Shown: positions 1-8,850, counted from the stretch's first letter. The stretch is 64,000 bases of DNA from Streptomyces clavifer (GCA_014651175.1 BMWJ01000019.1:27644-91643), one strand, 5' to 3'. The notes: generated by a model not told the origin, from the sequence alone. Translations and numbers: made by a program.

Positions 1-1
1 C

Positions 2-139
2 CGGGTTCCGGACGGGCATGTGATCCGGGAGGTGCTGGAGGACCTCACGCTCCTCCGGGACGTCCTGCCGTCCGTGGCAGCCGTCACCGACCCCTTCGTG
101 CAGCGGCTGCGCGAGGAGCAGGAGCGCCGGGCCCGGTAG
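2..139 (+). CDS. C-terminal end of an unidentified protein
   Basis: An open frame enters from the left edge and stops with TAG at 137-139. The visible 45 residues are charged and helical, ending in ..FVQRLREEQERRAR. No domain can be named from this fragment. The reading frame and codon bias look coding, and the gene is cut by the window edge. Confidence 0.6.
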   Translation, partial: RVPDGHVIREVLEDLTLLRDVLPSVAAVTDPFVQRLREEQERRAR

Positions 140-154
140 CGCCGGCGGCGGGCC

Positions 155-370
155 TCAGCGGTCCGCGGCGGCGGCGTGTTCCGCCGCGTCCGTGCGGGCC
201 CGGTCGCGGGAGCGGCGGGCGGGGCCCGACCAGCCGCAGGTGCAGCGGGCCAGGCAGAACGAACCTCGTTCGACCGTGCTGATGCTGTGTGGCGGGGCAA
301 GGGTGACGGGGAGTGTGGAGGCCGGAGCGAGCACCGGGGCCGGGGCGTGGGCTGGGGGGTCCTCATGCAC
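155..370 (-). CDS. Small conserved Streptomyces protein with CxCGW motif
   Basis: A 71-residue product from a GTG start. The C-terminal half carries SISTVERGSFCLARCTCGW followed by an Arg-rich stretch (GPARRSRDRARTDAAEH). I recall very similar short hypothetical proteins from other Streptomyces, with the same ERGSFCLARC.CGW core. The two close cysteines plus Trp could form a metal or redox site, but that is inference. The N-terminal 30 residues are low-complexity Ala/Pro, so the start is uncertain. It is divergent from the lipoprotein gene that begins at 524. Confidence 0.55.
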   Translation of the reverse strand: MHEDPPAHAPAPVLAPASTLPVTLAPPHSISTVERGSFCLARCTCGWSGPARRSRDRARTDAAEHAAAADR

Positions 371-523
371 GGATCCACGGTACTGCGGGCGGCCCCGTGC
401 CGTGTCCGAGTGGGCCGATCGGCTTCCCCCGGGGTGTGTGCCGCGTGACGACGCGTCCCGGCGGTCGTTAGGCGGGGCAGGCGGGAGCTCGGTCAGGGGT
501 ACGTCGTTCACGGTGGGCAGGCG

Positions 524-1423
524 ATGGCGGTGCGGCAGCGCAGGTGCGGAGGCGGGGCACTGGCTGTGTGCGCCCTGGCCGTGGCGGGTGTGATGGCGGT
601 GGGCACCGGGTGCGCCGGTGCGGGCCCCGGTGCGGACGGAGGCGGCGGTGGCGGGACCGGTCGTCGGGCCGTGGCCGGGTCGGGCGGCACCGACGACCCG
701 GCGGCCGTGGTCCGGCGGGCCGCGGACGTGCTGGCGGGTGCGGGCTGCGCCGAGACGCGTACGTCGATGGAGACCGCGGCCGGCGGTACCCGGGTGACCA
801 TCCGGGGCGAGGGGGCGTACGACTTCCGCCGGCAGCTGGGCCGGATCAAGGTCGTGCTGCCGAAGGACGCCGCGGGGGCGGGTGGACACCGGCCGATCAC
901 CGAGCTGCTGGCACCCGGGGCGCTGTACATGAAGAACCGTGGTGCCGGGGTGCCCGACGACAAGTGGGTGAGGATCGACACGACGGGCCTGGAGGACGGC
1001 AACCTCGTCACCGGCGGCGTGACGGACCCGATGGCGGCCGCCGAGCTGCTGCGCGGGGCGGACGGGGTGACCTACCGGGGGCGGACGGAGCTGGCCGGGG
1101 TGGCGGTCCGTCACTACCGGGGAGTCGCGGACATCGGGAGGGCCGCGCGGGCGGCCTCGCCGTCCGCACGCGGTGCGCTGGCGGCCGCGGCGAAGGGGTT
1201 CAGCGTGGACGCGGTGCCCTTCGACGTCTATCTGGACGACGAGGGACTGGTGCGCAAGGTCCGTCACCGCTTCAGCTTCGCGACCGAGGGACCGGCGGTG
1301 ACGGTGGTGTCGACGATGCTGCTGTACGGGTTCGGGATTCCGGTCTCCGTGCGGCTGCCGGCCGACGCGGACATCTACACGGGACGGATCCAGCAGGGGA
1401 GGAGTGGCCCGGAAACGCCGTAG
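524..1423 (+). CDS. Probable secreted lipoprotein, 299 aa
   Basis: The N-terminus is a signal peptide: basic MAVRQRR, a hydrophobic core up to about residue 30, then GTGCAG, an imperfect lipobox. A Gly-rich linker follows. The mature part has patterns such as GEGAYDFRRQLGRIKV, ALYMKNRG, DDKWVRID and YLDDEGLVRKVRHRFSF, which recall the LppX/LprG-like lipid-carrier fold seen in actinobacterial lipoproteins. It is likely anchored to the outer face of the membrane, with unknown ligand. The cysteine near residue 75 is extra. The lipobox is not textbook, so attachment is inferred. Confidence 0.75.
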   Translation: MAVRQRRCGGGALAVCALAVAGVMAVGTGCAGAGPGADGGGGGGTGRRAVAGSGGTDDPAAVVRRAADVLAGAGCAETRTSMETAAGGTRVTIRGEGAYDFRRQLGRIKVVLPKDAAGAGGHRPITELLAPGALYMKNRGAGVPDDKWVRIDTTGLEDGNLVTGGVTDPMAAAELLRGADGVTYRGRTELAGVAVRHYRGVADIGRAARAASPSARGALAAAAKGFSVDAVPFDVYLDDEGLVRKVRHRFSFATEGPAVTVVSTMLLYGFGIPVSVRLPADADIYTGRIQQGRSGPETP

Positions 1424-1531
1424 GGAGGGGGCCGAAATGGTCCGTCCGTGCCATGCGCGGCGCGTGGTGCGCTCCCTACGCTAGGGAGTCGGTGCGCCAG
1501 GAGTCGGCGATGGCAGAGAGAGGTGACGCAG

Positions 1532-2149
1532 GTGGTGACGCTCAGCGCTCCGAACGGTCAGGACCGTGTGGCCCTCGCCGAGATCGAGCTGTGCGGCGAG
1601 CTGATGATCGCGGCGTCGGCCGCGAGGGAGGACCGCCTCAGCCCGGACCGCATCGACGAGGTGCTCGACGTGAGGGCGGACCGCGACCTCCGCCACGAAC
1701 CCGGTACGGGGGCGGCCCGCGGCACGCATGACGGGCCGGGCGCCGGAGCGGCCCGGGGTGTCCCCGAGGAGTCCGGAACCCGTGTGGCCGGCCGTGCCGA
1801 CGGGTCCGGCGCCGTGACGGCCCGCGGTACCCATGACGGGCCCGGAAACAGGGCGGGCCGTGACATCGGCGACATGCCGGGCGCAGGGCCGGACCGTGAC
1901 GTTGCCGACATCGGGGTGGACCGTACGGGGCGGGTGCCTGGGGCGGACGACCGCGGCGTGCGGGGCGCCGACGCGGACCGTGCGGGGCGGGGCGCCGATG
2001 CGGGACGTGCTTCGCGTGACGCCGGATCGGGCGGTGGTGCGGTGTCCGGTCCCGGGTCCGGCCGTCAGGCATCCGCCCGGGGACCGGAGGGGCCGGATCA
2101 TGACGAGCGGGCGGCCAGGGTCCCCCGGCAGTACCACCACCGGGGCTGA
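1532..2149 (+). CDS. Conserved small protein with a long repetitive C-terminal extension
   Basis: About the first 45 residues (VTLSAPNGQDRVALAEIELC, then GELMIAASAAREDRLS.. RIDEVL) match a short hypothetical protein I recall next to csoR in Streptomyces. Beyond that the frame continues for about 155 residues of Gly/Ala/Arg/Asp repeats, including two copies of ARGTHDGPG and many RAGRGAD-like units. GTG at 1532 is chosen because GAGAGAGG lies 8 nt upstream; GTG at 1523 or 1535 is also possible. The function is unknown. Homologues as I remember them are far shorter, so the tail looks lineage-specific and probably disordered. Confidence 0.6.
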   Translation: MVTLSAPNGQDRVALAEIELCGELMIAASAAREDRLSPDRIDEVLDVRADRDLRHEPGTGAARGTHDGPGAGAARGVPEESGTRVAGRADGSGAVTARGTHDGPGNRAGRDIGDMPGAGPDRDVADIGVDRTGRVPGADDRGVRGADADRAGRGADAGRASRDAGSGGGAVSGPGSGRQASARGPEGPDHDERAARVPRQYHHRG

Positions 2150-2183
2150 TCCGCCCTCTGCCGCCCCGCCCGGGCCGGCGCCC

Positions 2184-2531
2184 TCATGTGCGCAGCAGGC
2201 GGGCGATCGCCTTGGTGGCTTCCTCGACCTTCGCGTCGACCTCCGCGCCGCCCTTGACCGCCGCATCGGCGACGCAGTGGCGCAGATGCTCCTCCAGCAG
2301 TTGCAGTGCGAAGGACTGCAGGGCCTTGGTGGAGGCCGAGACCTGGGTGAGTATGTCGATGCAGTAGACATCCTCGTCCACCATGCGCTGGAGCCCGCGG
2401 ATCTGCCCCTCGATGCGGCGCAGGCGCTTGAGGTGCTCGTCCTTCTGGTGGTGGTAGCCGTGGATACCGCGGTCGTGGTCGGTGACGACCGCGTCCGTAC
2501 CGGCCGCCCCGCCTGCCTCGGTGGTGGTCAT
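2184..2531 (-). CDS. csoR: CsoR-type metal-sensing repressor
   Basis: A 115-aa all-helical DUF156 protein. It has the core RLRRIEGQIRGLQRMVDEDVYC, then HC in EEHLRHC; the Cys-His-Cys set (Cys in DVYC, His and Cys in EEHLRHC) is the Cu(I) ligand signature of CsoR. The C-terminal helix ends in TKAIARLLRT. The family binds DNA without metal and releases it on copper binding. An inverted repeat of the CsoR operator type lies 59 bp upstream (2590-2606), pointing to autoregulation. The position matches the S. coelicolor/S. lividans CsoR locus (SCO4136, from memory). Confidence 0.88.
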   Translation of the reverse strand: MTTTEAGGAAGTDAVVTDHDRGIHGYHHQKDEHLKRLRRIEGQIRGLQRMVDEDVYCIDILTQVSASTKALQSFALQLLEEHLRHCVADAAVKGGAEVDAKVEEATKAIARLLRT

Positions 2532-2589
2532 GGGGTCCTCCCGTAGTCCTCGTTGCCCTGCGCCCTGTATACCGGTCTGGGCCGTCTGC

Positions 2590-2606
2590 ATACCCCTGCC
2601 GGGTAT
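2590..2606. promoter_or_regulatory. Probable CsoR operator
   Basis: ATACCC-CTGCC-GGGTAT is a perfect 6-bp inverted repeat with a 5-nt GC-rich centre. It matches the known CsoR operator form (AT-flanked C-tract/G-tract) and lies in the divergent csoR/DUF47 intergenic region. Confidence 0.72.
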
Positions 2607-2753
2607 ATGGTAACGAATCCAGCCGAAACGTGACCGGGGGTCCGTGCTGATCACTGTGCCCGATGCGCGACACTGAATAACGCCGGTTAGCCGTGGCCGG
2701 ATGATGCGCCTAGCATCAGCCTGACCGAATCCAAAGCATCCCGAGGACCCCAC

Positions 2754-3374
2754 GTGCGCTTTCGTCTGACCCCCAGGGAGACGAGCTTCTACGACATGTT
2801 TTCCGCATCCGCGGACAACATCGTCACGGGCTCGAAACTCCTGATGGAACTGCTCGGGGCGGACTCTGCCTCCCGAGTCGAGATCGCGGAGCGTATGCGG
2901 GCAGCGGAGCACGCGGGGGACGATGCCACCCACGCGATCTTCCACCAGCTGAACTCCTCCTTCATCACGCCGTTCGACCGCGAGGACATCTACAACCTCG
3001 CGTCGTCGCTCGACGACATCATGGACTTCATGGAGGAGGCCGTCGACCTGGTCGTGCTGTACCAGATCGACGAGCTCCCGAAGGGTGTCGAGCAGCAGAT
3101 CGAGGTGCTGGCCCGGGCGGCGGAACTGACCGCCGAGGCCATGCCGGGTCTGCGGACCATGGACAACCTCACCGAGTACTGGATCGAGGTCAACCGCCTG
3201 GAGAACCAGGCCGACCAGATCCACCGCAAGCTGCTGGCCCAGTTGTTCAACGGCAAGTACGAGGCCATGGACGTGCTGAAGCTCAAGCAGATCGTGGATG
3301 TGCTGGAAGAGGCGGCTGACGCGTTCGAGCACGTCGCGAACACCGTGGAGACCATCGCGGTCAAGGAGTCCTGA
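2754..3374 (+). CDS. DUF47 / PhoU-like accessory protein of Pit transporter
   Basis: A 206-aa all-helical protein beginning VRFRLTPRETSFYDMF, typical of DUF47 (YkaA/PhoU-divergent family). Conserved EHAGDDATHAIFHQLNSSF, TPFDREDIYNLASSLDDIMDF and EVNRLENQADQIHR elements form PhoU-like metal-binding E/DxxxD motifs. The stop is followed after 5 bp by the Pit transporter gene, so the two are one operon and the protein probably modulates low-affinity phosphate uptake. Confidence 0.9.
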   Translation: MRFRLTPRETSFYDMFSASADNIVTGSKLLMELLGADSASRVEIAERMRAAEHAGDDATHAIFHQLNSSFITPFDREDIYNLASSLDDIMDFMEEAVDLVVLYQIDELPKGVEQQIEVLARAAELTAEAMPGLRTMDNLTEYWIEVNRLENQADQIHRKLLAQLFNGKYEAMDVLKLKQIVDVLEEAADAFEHVANTVETIAVKES

Positions 3375-3379
3375 ACCAC

Positions 3380-4378
3380 GTGGACACCTTTGCGCTGATC
3401 GTGACCATCGGTGTCGCGCTCGGCTTCACATACACGAACGGCTTCCACGACTCGGCGAACGCCATCGCCACCTCGGTCTCCACCCGGGCGCTGACCCCGC
3501 GTGCGGCCCTGGCGATGGCCGCCGTGATGAACCTCGCAGGCGCCTTCCTGGGCCAGGGGGTCGCCAAGACCGTCAGCGAAGGCCTGATCGCCACTCCCGA
3601 GGGCCAGAAGGGGATGGGCATCCTCTTCGCGGCGCTGGTCGGCGCGATCATCTGGAACCTCGTCACCTGGTACTACGGTCTGCCGTCGTCGTCCTCGCAC
3701 GCCCTGTTCGGGGGAATGGTCGGCGCAGCGCTGGCCGGCGGGACGATGGTGCACTGGGACGGGGTGCTCACGAAGATCGTCATCCCGATGTTCCTCTCCC
3801 CGGTCATCGGCCTGGTCGCCGGCTATCTGGTGATGGTCGGGATCATGTGGATATTCAGGAAGGCCAACCCCCACAAGGCCAAGCGCGGATTCCGCATCGC
3901 GCAGACGGTCTCGGCGGCGGGCATGGCACTGGGACACGGTCTGCAGGACGCCCAGAAGACGATGGGCATCGTCGTGATGGCGCTGGTCATCGCCGATGTC
4001 GAGGGCCCGAACGACGAGATCCCCGTCTGGGTGAAGATCGCCTGTGCGGCGATGCTGTCCCTCGGTACGTACGCCGGTGGCTGGCGCATCATGCGCACGC
4101 TCGGCCGCAAGATCATCGAGCTCGACCCGCCGCAGGGGTTCGCGGCCGAGACGACCGGTGCGTCGATCATGTTCGGCTCGGCGTTCCTGTTCCACGCTCC
4201 GATCTCCACGACTCATGTGATCACCTCCGCGATCATGGGTGTGGGCGCGACGAAGCGGGTGAACGCGGTGCGCTGGGGCGTGGCCAAGAACATCATCCTG
4301 GGGTGGTTCATCACGATGCCGGCCGCGGCGCTGGTCGCCGCGCTGAGCTACGGCCTCGTGGTGCTGCTCTTCGGCTGA
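3380..4378 (+). CDS. pit: Low-affinity inorganic phosphate transporter (Pit family)
   Basis: A 332-aa integral membrane protein with about 9-10 hydrophobic segments. It shows the two Pit signatures: GFHDSANAIATSVSTRAL near residue 21 and the second-half copy MALGHGLQDAQKTMGI. It also has paired PSSSSHALFGGMVG and APISTTHVITSAIMG loops. Pit proteins carry divalent-metal-phosphate in symport with protons. The GTG start is 5 bp after the DUF47 stop. In S. coelicolor the same gene (pitH1, from memory) faces pstSCAB exactly as here. Confidence 0.9.
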   Translation: MDTFALIVTIGVALGFTYTNGFHDSANAIATSVSTRALTPRAALAMAAVMNLAGAFLGQGVAKTVSEGLIATPEGQKGMGILFAALVGAIIWNLVTWYYGLPSSSSHALFGGMVGAALAGGTMVHWDGVLTKIVIPMFLSPVIGLVAGYLVMVGIMWIFRKANPHKAKRGFRIAQTVSAAGMALGHGLQDAQKTMGIVVMALVIADVEGPNDEIPVWVKIACAAMLSLGTYAGGWRIMRTLGRKIIELDPPQGFAAETTGASIMFGSAFLFHAPISTTHVITSAIMGVGATKRVNAVRWGVAKNIILGWFITMPAAALVAALSYGLVVLLFG

Positions 4379-4420
4379 GGCGGCCGGCCCCTGCCGGGCC
4401 CGGTGACGCCGTACGTAAAT

Positions 4421-4464
4421 GGGTCCGCCCCCGCTCTCTGCCGAGAGCGGGGGCGGACCCTTTT
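4421..4464. terminator. Strong bidirectional terminator between pit and pstB
   Basis: Perfect 18-bp arms (4421-4438 and 4443-4460) with a TGCC loop are followed by TTTT on the plus strand and preceded by AAAT, giving a U-tract on the minus strand. The hairpin separates the convergent pit and pst operons. Confidence 0.92.
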
Positions 4465-4510
4465 GCCTTGTGGGTGGCACCGCCATGCAGCACCCCAAGG
4501 CCGTCTGTGG

Positions 4511-5287
4511 TTATCCGAAGCGGCCCGAGATGTAGTCCTCGGTCGCCTGCACCGACGGGTTGGAGAAGATCCGCTCCGTCTCGTCGATCTCGATCAGCCG
4601 GCCGGGCTTGCCCACTGCGGAGAGGTTGAAGAACGCCGTGCGGTCCGAGACGCGCGCCGCCTGCTGCATGTTGTGCGTCACGATGACGATCGTGAAGCGC
4701 TCCTTCAGCTCGCCGATCAGGTCCTCGATCGCGAGGGTCGAGATCGGGTCGAGTGCCGAGCACGGCTCGTCCATCAGCAGCACCTGCGGCTCGACCGCGA
4801 TCGCGCGGGCGATGCACAGACGCTGCTGCTGGCCACCGGAGAGGCCGGATCCGGGCTTGTTCAGGCGGTCCTTGACCTCGTTCCAGAGGTTGGCGCCCCT
4901 GAGGGACTTCTCGACGATCTCGGCCAGCTGGTTCTTGCGGTACGAGCCGTTCAGCCGCAGGCCGGCCGCGACGTTGTCGAAGATCGACATGGTCGGGAAC
5001 GGGTTGGGCCGCTGGAAGACCATGCCGACCGTGCGGCGCACGGTGACGGGGTCGACACCCGGTCCGTACAGGTTCTCGTCGTCCAGCAGCACCTTGCCCT
5101 CGACCCGGCCGCCGGGGGTGACCTCGTGCATGCGGTTCAGGGTGCGCAGGAACGTGGACTTGCCGCAGCCGGAGGGGCCGATGAAAGCGGTCACGGAGCG
5201 GGGTTCCACGGTCATCGAGATGTCCTCGATGGCCTTGTGGGAGCCGTAGTAGGCGGTGAGGCCGCCGATGTCGATGCGCTTGGCCAT
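4511..5287 (-). CDS. pstB: Phosphate ABC transporter ATP-binding protein PstB
   Basis: 258 aa, the usual length. Walker [10 protein letters not shown] lies at about residues 37-45, followed by the PstB-specific Q-loop [10 protein letters not shown], signature [14 protein letters not shown], Walker [14 protein letters not shown] and switch His in [13 protein letters not shown]. It powers high-affinity phosphate import. ATG at 5287 is chosen over GTG 5296 because AGAAAG is better spaced from it. Last gene of pstSCAB, 25 bp after pstA. Confidence 0.95.
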   Translation of the reverse strand: MAKRIDIGGLTAYYGSHKAIEDISMTVEPRSVTAFIGPSGCGKSTFLRTLNRMHEVTPGGRVEGKVLLDDENLYGPGVDPVTVRRTVGMVFQRPNPFPTMSIFDNVAAGLRLNGSYRKNQLAEIVEKSLRGANLWNEVKDRLNKPGSGLSGGQQQRLCIARAIAVEPQVLLMDEPCSALDPISTLAIEDLIGELKERFTIVIVTHNMQQAARVSDRTAFFNLSAVGKPGRLIEIDETERIFSNPSVQATEDYISGRFG

Positions 5288-5312
5288 GTGAATCACTGCT
5301 TTCTGCGTGGCC

Positions 5313-6395
5313 TCAGCGGCCGGTCTTCGGGGCCTTCCAGCGGGCGATACCGCGGGCCACCAGATTGAGGATCATGACGAAGGCGATCAGGACCAGGGCA
5401 GCACCCCAGGCGCGGTCGTACGACGCCTCGCTGCCGATCTTGTACTGCTCCCAGATGTAGAAGGGGAGCGACGACTGGGCGCCTTCGAAGGGGTTGGTGT
5501 TGATCAGCTGGCTGCCGAAGACCAGCAGCATGATCGGCGCGGTCTCGCCGGCGATGCGGGCGATGGCGAGCATGACGCCCGTCGTGATGCCGCCGATCGC
5601 GGTCGGGAGGACCACCTTCAGGATGGTGCGCCACTTCGGGATGCCGAGGGCGAGGGAGGCCTCGCGGAGCTCGTTCGGTACGAGCTTGAGCATCTCCTCG
5701 GTGGAGCGGACCACGACCGGGATCATCAGGATCGTCAGGGCCAGCGAGCCCATCAGGCCGGACGGCTTCAGCTCGGCCATCAGCATGATCGACAGGATGA
5801 AGAGACCGGCCACGATCGACGGGATGCCCGTCATCACGTCGACGAAGAAGGTGACGGCCCTGGCGAGCGCGCCCTTGCCGTACTCCACCAGGTAGACGGC
5901 CGTCAGCAGGCCGATCGGGGCGGAGATCGCCGTGGCGATGCCGACCTGCTCCAGGGTGCCGACCAGCGCGTGGTAGACACCGCCGCCCGGCTCCGTGCCC
6001 AGCACGCCGGCCATGGAGTGCGTCAGGAAGTAGCCGTCGACGACCTTCGCGCCGCGGCTCAGCGTCGTCCAGGTCAGCGAGGCGAGCGGCACGACGGCGA
6101 GGACGAAGCACACCCAGACGACGCTGGTGGCGAGCCGGTCCTTGGCCTGGCGCTTGTTCTCGACGGCCGTGGTGACGGTGTACGAGATGGCCACGAAGAA
6201 CAGGGCCGAGAGCAGACCCCACTGGATGCGGCTGTGCCAGCCGGCGACCAGGCCCAGGCCCACGCCGAGCACGATCGCCACGGCGGCGAAGCCGAGCGGG
6301 GCCCAGCGCGGCAGCGTCCGGCTGCTGAGGCTGGTGGTGGCGACGGCCGGAGCGGGCGTCGGCCGTTCCTGCAGGGTGGTGGGTGCGTGGCTCAT
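5313..6395 (-). CDS. pstA: Phosphate ABC transporter permease PstA
   Basis: A 360-aa membrane protein. The first 40 residues are a cytosolic Pro/Thr-rich leader, followed by six or more hydrophobic segments. The permease coupling motif [20 protein letters not shown] sits in the EAA loop, and [16 protein letters not shown] is diagnostic of PstA. Its ATG overlaps the pstC stop (ATGA), indicating translational coupling. Confidence 0.95.
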   Translation of the reverse strand: MSHAPTTLQERPTPAPAVATTSLSSRTLPRWAPLGFAAVAIVLGVGLGLVAGWHSRIQWGLLSALFFVAISYTVTTAVENKRQAKDRLATSVVWVCFVLAVVPLASLTWTTLSRGAKVVDGYFLTHSMAGVLGTEPGGGVYHALVGTLEQVGIATAISAPIGLLTAVYLVEYGKGALARAVTFFVDVMTGIPSIVAGLFILSIMLMAELKPSGLMGSLALTILMIPVVVRSTEEMLKLVPNELREASLALGIPKWRTILKVVLPTAIGGITTGVMLAIARIAGETAPIMLLVFGSQLINTNPFEGAQSSLPFYIWEQYKIGSEASYDRAWGAALVLIAFVMILNLVARGIARWKAPKTGR

Positions 6396-7384
6396 GCGTT
6401 GGCCCCCGAGTACTCCTTGCGGCGGGCGATGATGAGCCGGGCCGCGCCGTTGACCAGCAGGGTGAGCACGAAGAGGACGAGGCCGGACGCGATCAGGGCG
6501 TCACGCCCGAACTGGTCGGCCTCGTCGAACTTCGCGGCGATGTTCTGGGCGAAGGTGCCGCCGCCCGGGTTGAGCACGTGGAACGAGATGAGGAAGCTCG
6601 GCGACAGGACCGTGGCGACGGCCATCGTCTCGCCGAGTGCGCGGCCCAGGCCCAGCATCGACGCGGAGATCACGCCGGAGCGGCCGAACGGCAGGACCGA
6701 GAGGCGGATGACCTCCCACCGGGTGGCACCCAGGGCCAGTGCGGCTTCCTCGTTCATCTTCGGGACCTGGAGGAAGACCTCGCGGCTCACGCTCGTCACG
6801 ATCGGCAGGATCATGATCGCGAGCAGGATGCCGACGGTGAAGAGCGAGCGGGCGACGCCGACCTCGGTCTTCTCGAAGAGGTACGTCCAGCCGAAGAACT
6901 GGTCGAGCCAGAGGTTCAGGCCCTCCAGGTACGGCACGAGGACGAGCGCGCCCCAGATGCCGTAGATGATGCTCGGTACCGCGGCCAGCAGGTCGACGAC
7001 GTACGCGAGGGGCGAGGCGAGCCGGCGCGGCGCGTAGTGGGAGATGAAGAGGGCGATGCCGACAGCGATCGGAACCGCGATGGCCATCGCGATGATCGAG
7101 CTGATGACGGTGCCGAAGAGCAGGACCGCGATGCCGAAGACCGGCGGGTCGCCCGCCGGGTTCCAGTCGAACGTGGTGAAGAAGTTGCCCTCGTTGTCCG
7201 CGAGGGCGAGCGCGGCGCGGTAGCTGAGGAACACGGCGATCGACGCCATGATCACGAGCAGCAGGATGCCCGAGCCGCGGGAGAGGCCGAGGAAGACCTT
7301 GTCACCTGCGCGCCCGGCCGACTTGGGACGCTGTCGTGGGGCCGGCGGTGCCGGTGGGATGTCTACGGGTGTGGTGGAAGCCAT
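6392..7384 (-). CDS. pstC: Phosphate ABC transporter permease PstC
   Basis: 330 aa with six predicted membrane helices after a Pro-rich cytosolic N-terminus. Diagnostic elements are YRAALALADNEGNFFTTFDW, the EAA loop EEAALALGATRWEVIRLSVLP and LGRALGETMAV. It forms the membrane channel with PstA. It overlaps pstA by 4 bp and is 135 bp downstream of pstS, with a GC-rich hairpin in that gap. Confidence 0.95.
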   Translation of the reverse strand: MASTTPVDIPPAPPAPRQRPKSAGRAGDKVFLGLSRGSGILLLVIMASIAVFLSYRAALALADNEGNFFTTFDWNPAGDPPVFGIAVLLFGTVISSIIAMAIAVPIAVGIALFISHYAPRRLASPLAYVVDLLAAVPSIIYGIWGALVLVPYLEGLNLWLDQFFGWTYLFEKTEVGVARSLFTVGILLAIMILPIVTSVSREVFLQVPKMNEEAALALGATRWEVIRLSVLPFGRSGVISASMLGLGRALGETMAVATVLSPSFLISFHVLNPGGGTFAQNIAAKFDEADQFGRDALIASGLVLFVLTLLVNGAARLIIARRKEYSGANA

Positions 7385-7450
7385 GATCTTTCCGGTCTGT
7401 GTGGGGAAGCGCTGGGCTCCCCTGGCGGCGGTGCACCGGATGGGGACGGT

Positions 7451-7490
7451 GGCGGGGCCGGTCCGGCGGTGTGCGCCGGGCCGGCCCGCC
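7451..7490 (-). terminator. Imperfect GC hairpin in pstS-pstC gap
   Basis: Arms 7451-7468 and 7474-7490 pair almost completely (one bulge, one mismatch) with a GTGTG loop. There is no clear U-tract. It probably acts as a partial terminator or 3' stabiliser that raises pstS transcript above pstCAB. Confidence 0.5.
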
Positions 7491-7519
7491 CTGTGCGTGC
7501 GCGTGGAGCGGGGAGCGGG

Positions 7520-8653
7520 TTACGAGAGGCCGGCGACCGTCTCGCGGACCTTGGCGTTGATCTCTGCCGGGATCGGCGCGTAGCCGGCGTCCGTGAGGAC
7601 CTTCTGGCCCTCCTCGGAGGCGGTGTAGGTCAGGAAGGACTTGACCGTGCCGAGGGTCTCGGCCTTGTTGCCGGTGTCGCAGGCGACCTCGTACGTCACC
7701 AGGACGAGCGGGTAGGCGCCCTCGGCCTTGGTGGTGTAGTCGAGCTCCAGGGCCAGGTCCTTGCCGGTGCCCACGACCTTGGCCGCAGCGATCGCCTTGG
7801 AGGCGTTCTCCGAGGTGGCCTCGACCGGGGCGGCGCCACCGGTGTTGACGTCGACGGTGGTGATGGCCTGCGAGGAGGCGTAGGACAGCTCGAAGTAACC
7901 GATGGAGCCGTCGACCTGCTTCACCTGGGCGGCGACACCGGAGGAGCCGGACGCGGCCTGGCCACCGGGGGCCGGCCACTTCTTCTCGGCCTCGTACTTC
8001 CAGTCCTTCGGGGCCGCGGCGCCGAGGTACTTGCCGAGGTTCTGGGTGGTGCCGGAGTCCTCGGAGCGGTGGAAGGCCTGGATGGCCTTGTCCGGGAGCT
8101 TGGCGCCGTCGTTGAGCGCCGCGATCGCCGGGTCGTTCCACTTCTTGATCTTGTTGTCGAAGATCTTGGCGAGCGTGGAGGCGTCCAGCGTCAGGCTGTC
8201 GACACCTTCGAGGTGGAAGCCGATCGCGATGGGGCCGCCGACCATCGGGAGGTTGATGCCCTGGCCGGTCTTGCAGATCTTCTTCGAGTCGGCGACCTCT
8301 TCGGGCTTCAGCGCCGAGTCGGAGCCGGCGAAGCCGACGGTGCCCTGGTTGAAGGCGATGATGCCCTCACCGGAGGAGGAGGACTTGTAGTTGATCTCCA
8401 CGCCCGTGCAGGCGGCCATGTAGTTCTTGATCCACAGGTCCATGGCGTTCTTCTGCGCACTGGACCCGGAGGCGAGGAGCTGGCCCTCGGCGCCGTCGCA
8501 CTTGATGTTCGACGCGGCCGCGCTCGTCTTGCCGCCGTCGGCGTCCGAGCCGGTGTTGTCGTCCGAACCGCACGCCGTGAGGACCAGGGCGCCGGAGACG
8601 GCGAGGGCACCGAGCGCGGTGGCACGAAGCCGGTTCTTGCGCTGAAGCTTCAC
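7520..8653 (-). CDS. pstS: Phosphate-binding lipoprotein PstS
   Basis: 377 aa. The signal peptide ends in GALVLTACGSD, a good lipobox, so the protein is lipid-anchored outside the membrane. Conserved phosphate-binding elements include ASGSSAQKNAMDLWI, YKSSSSGEGIIAFNQGTVGFAGSD, RSEDSGTTQNL and GSIGYFELSYA. The GTG start has GGAAGG about 10 nt upstream. It is first gene of the pst operon, behind a PHO box at 8770-8809. Confidence 0.96.
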   Translation of the reverse strand: MKLQRKNRLRATALGALAVSGALVLTACGSDDNTGSDADGGKTSAAASNIKCDGAEGQLLASGSSAQKNAMDLWIKNYMAACTGVEINYKSSSSGEGIIAFNQGTVGFAGSDSALKPEEVADSKKICKTGQGINLPMVGGPIAIGFHLEGVDSLTLDASTLAKIFDNKIKKWNDPAIAALNDGAKLPDKAIQAFHRSEDSGTTQNLGKYLGAAAPKDWKYEAEKKWPAPGGQAASGSSGVAAQVKQVDGSIGYFELSYASSQAITTVDVNTGGAAPVEATSENASKAIAAAKVVGTGKDLALELDYTTKAEGAYPLVLVTYEVACDTGNKAETLGTVKSFLTYTASEEGQKVLTDAGYAPIPAEINAKVRETVAGLS

Positions 8654-8754
8654 TTTCGGGGTGTTCCTTCCAGGAGCCGCCGCGGCTGTAGGTGCGTGGC
8701 GGCGTGCGATGAGGAATGGTGCGGTGGCTTGGCGCCGTGCACCGTGTACGTCCG

Positions 8755-8809
8755 AAATTAGGCAGAACAGGTGAAGCCGCCTACGGGGCAGAGTGAACGG
8801 AAGGTGAAC
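8755..8809 (-). promoter_or_regulatory. PHO box and -10 of the pst operon
   Basis: Read on the minus strand, GTTCACC (8809-8803), GTTCACT (8798-8792), a degenerate unit (8787-8781) and CTTCACC (8776-8770) repeat at exact 11-nt spacing. This is the PhoP direct-repeat architecture. A TAATTT -10 follows at 8760-8755. Phosphate starvation induction through PhoRP is expected; the site is seen, the control is inferred from the known Streptomyces system. Confidence 0.88.
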
Positions 8810-8850
8810 CGTGCTGGGCGGGCTGGTTCCAGCGGGTAAGGAGCCTCGCC

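Noticed and set aside
505-523. GTTCACGG near the lipoprotein start
   Set aside because: A lone heptamer without a direct repeat; not a PHO box.
6383-8761. A 792-codon plus-strand open frame across pstS and pstC
   Set aside because: Antisense shadow of pst genes, Asp/Glu/Arg-rich with no fold.
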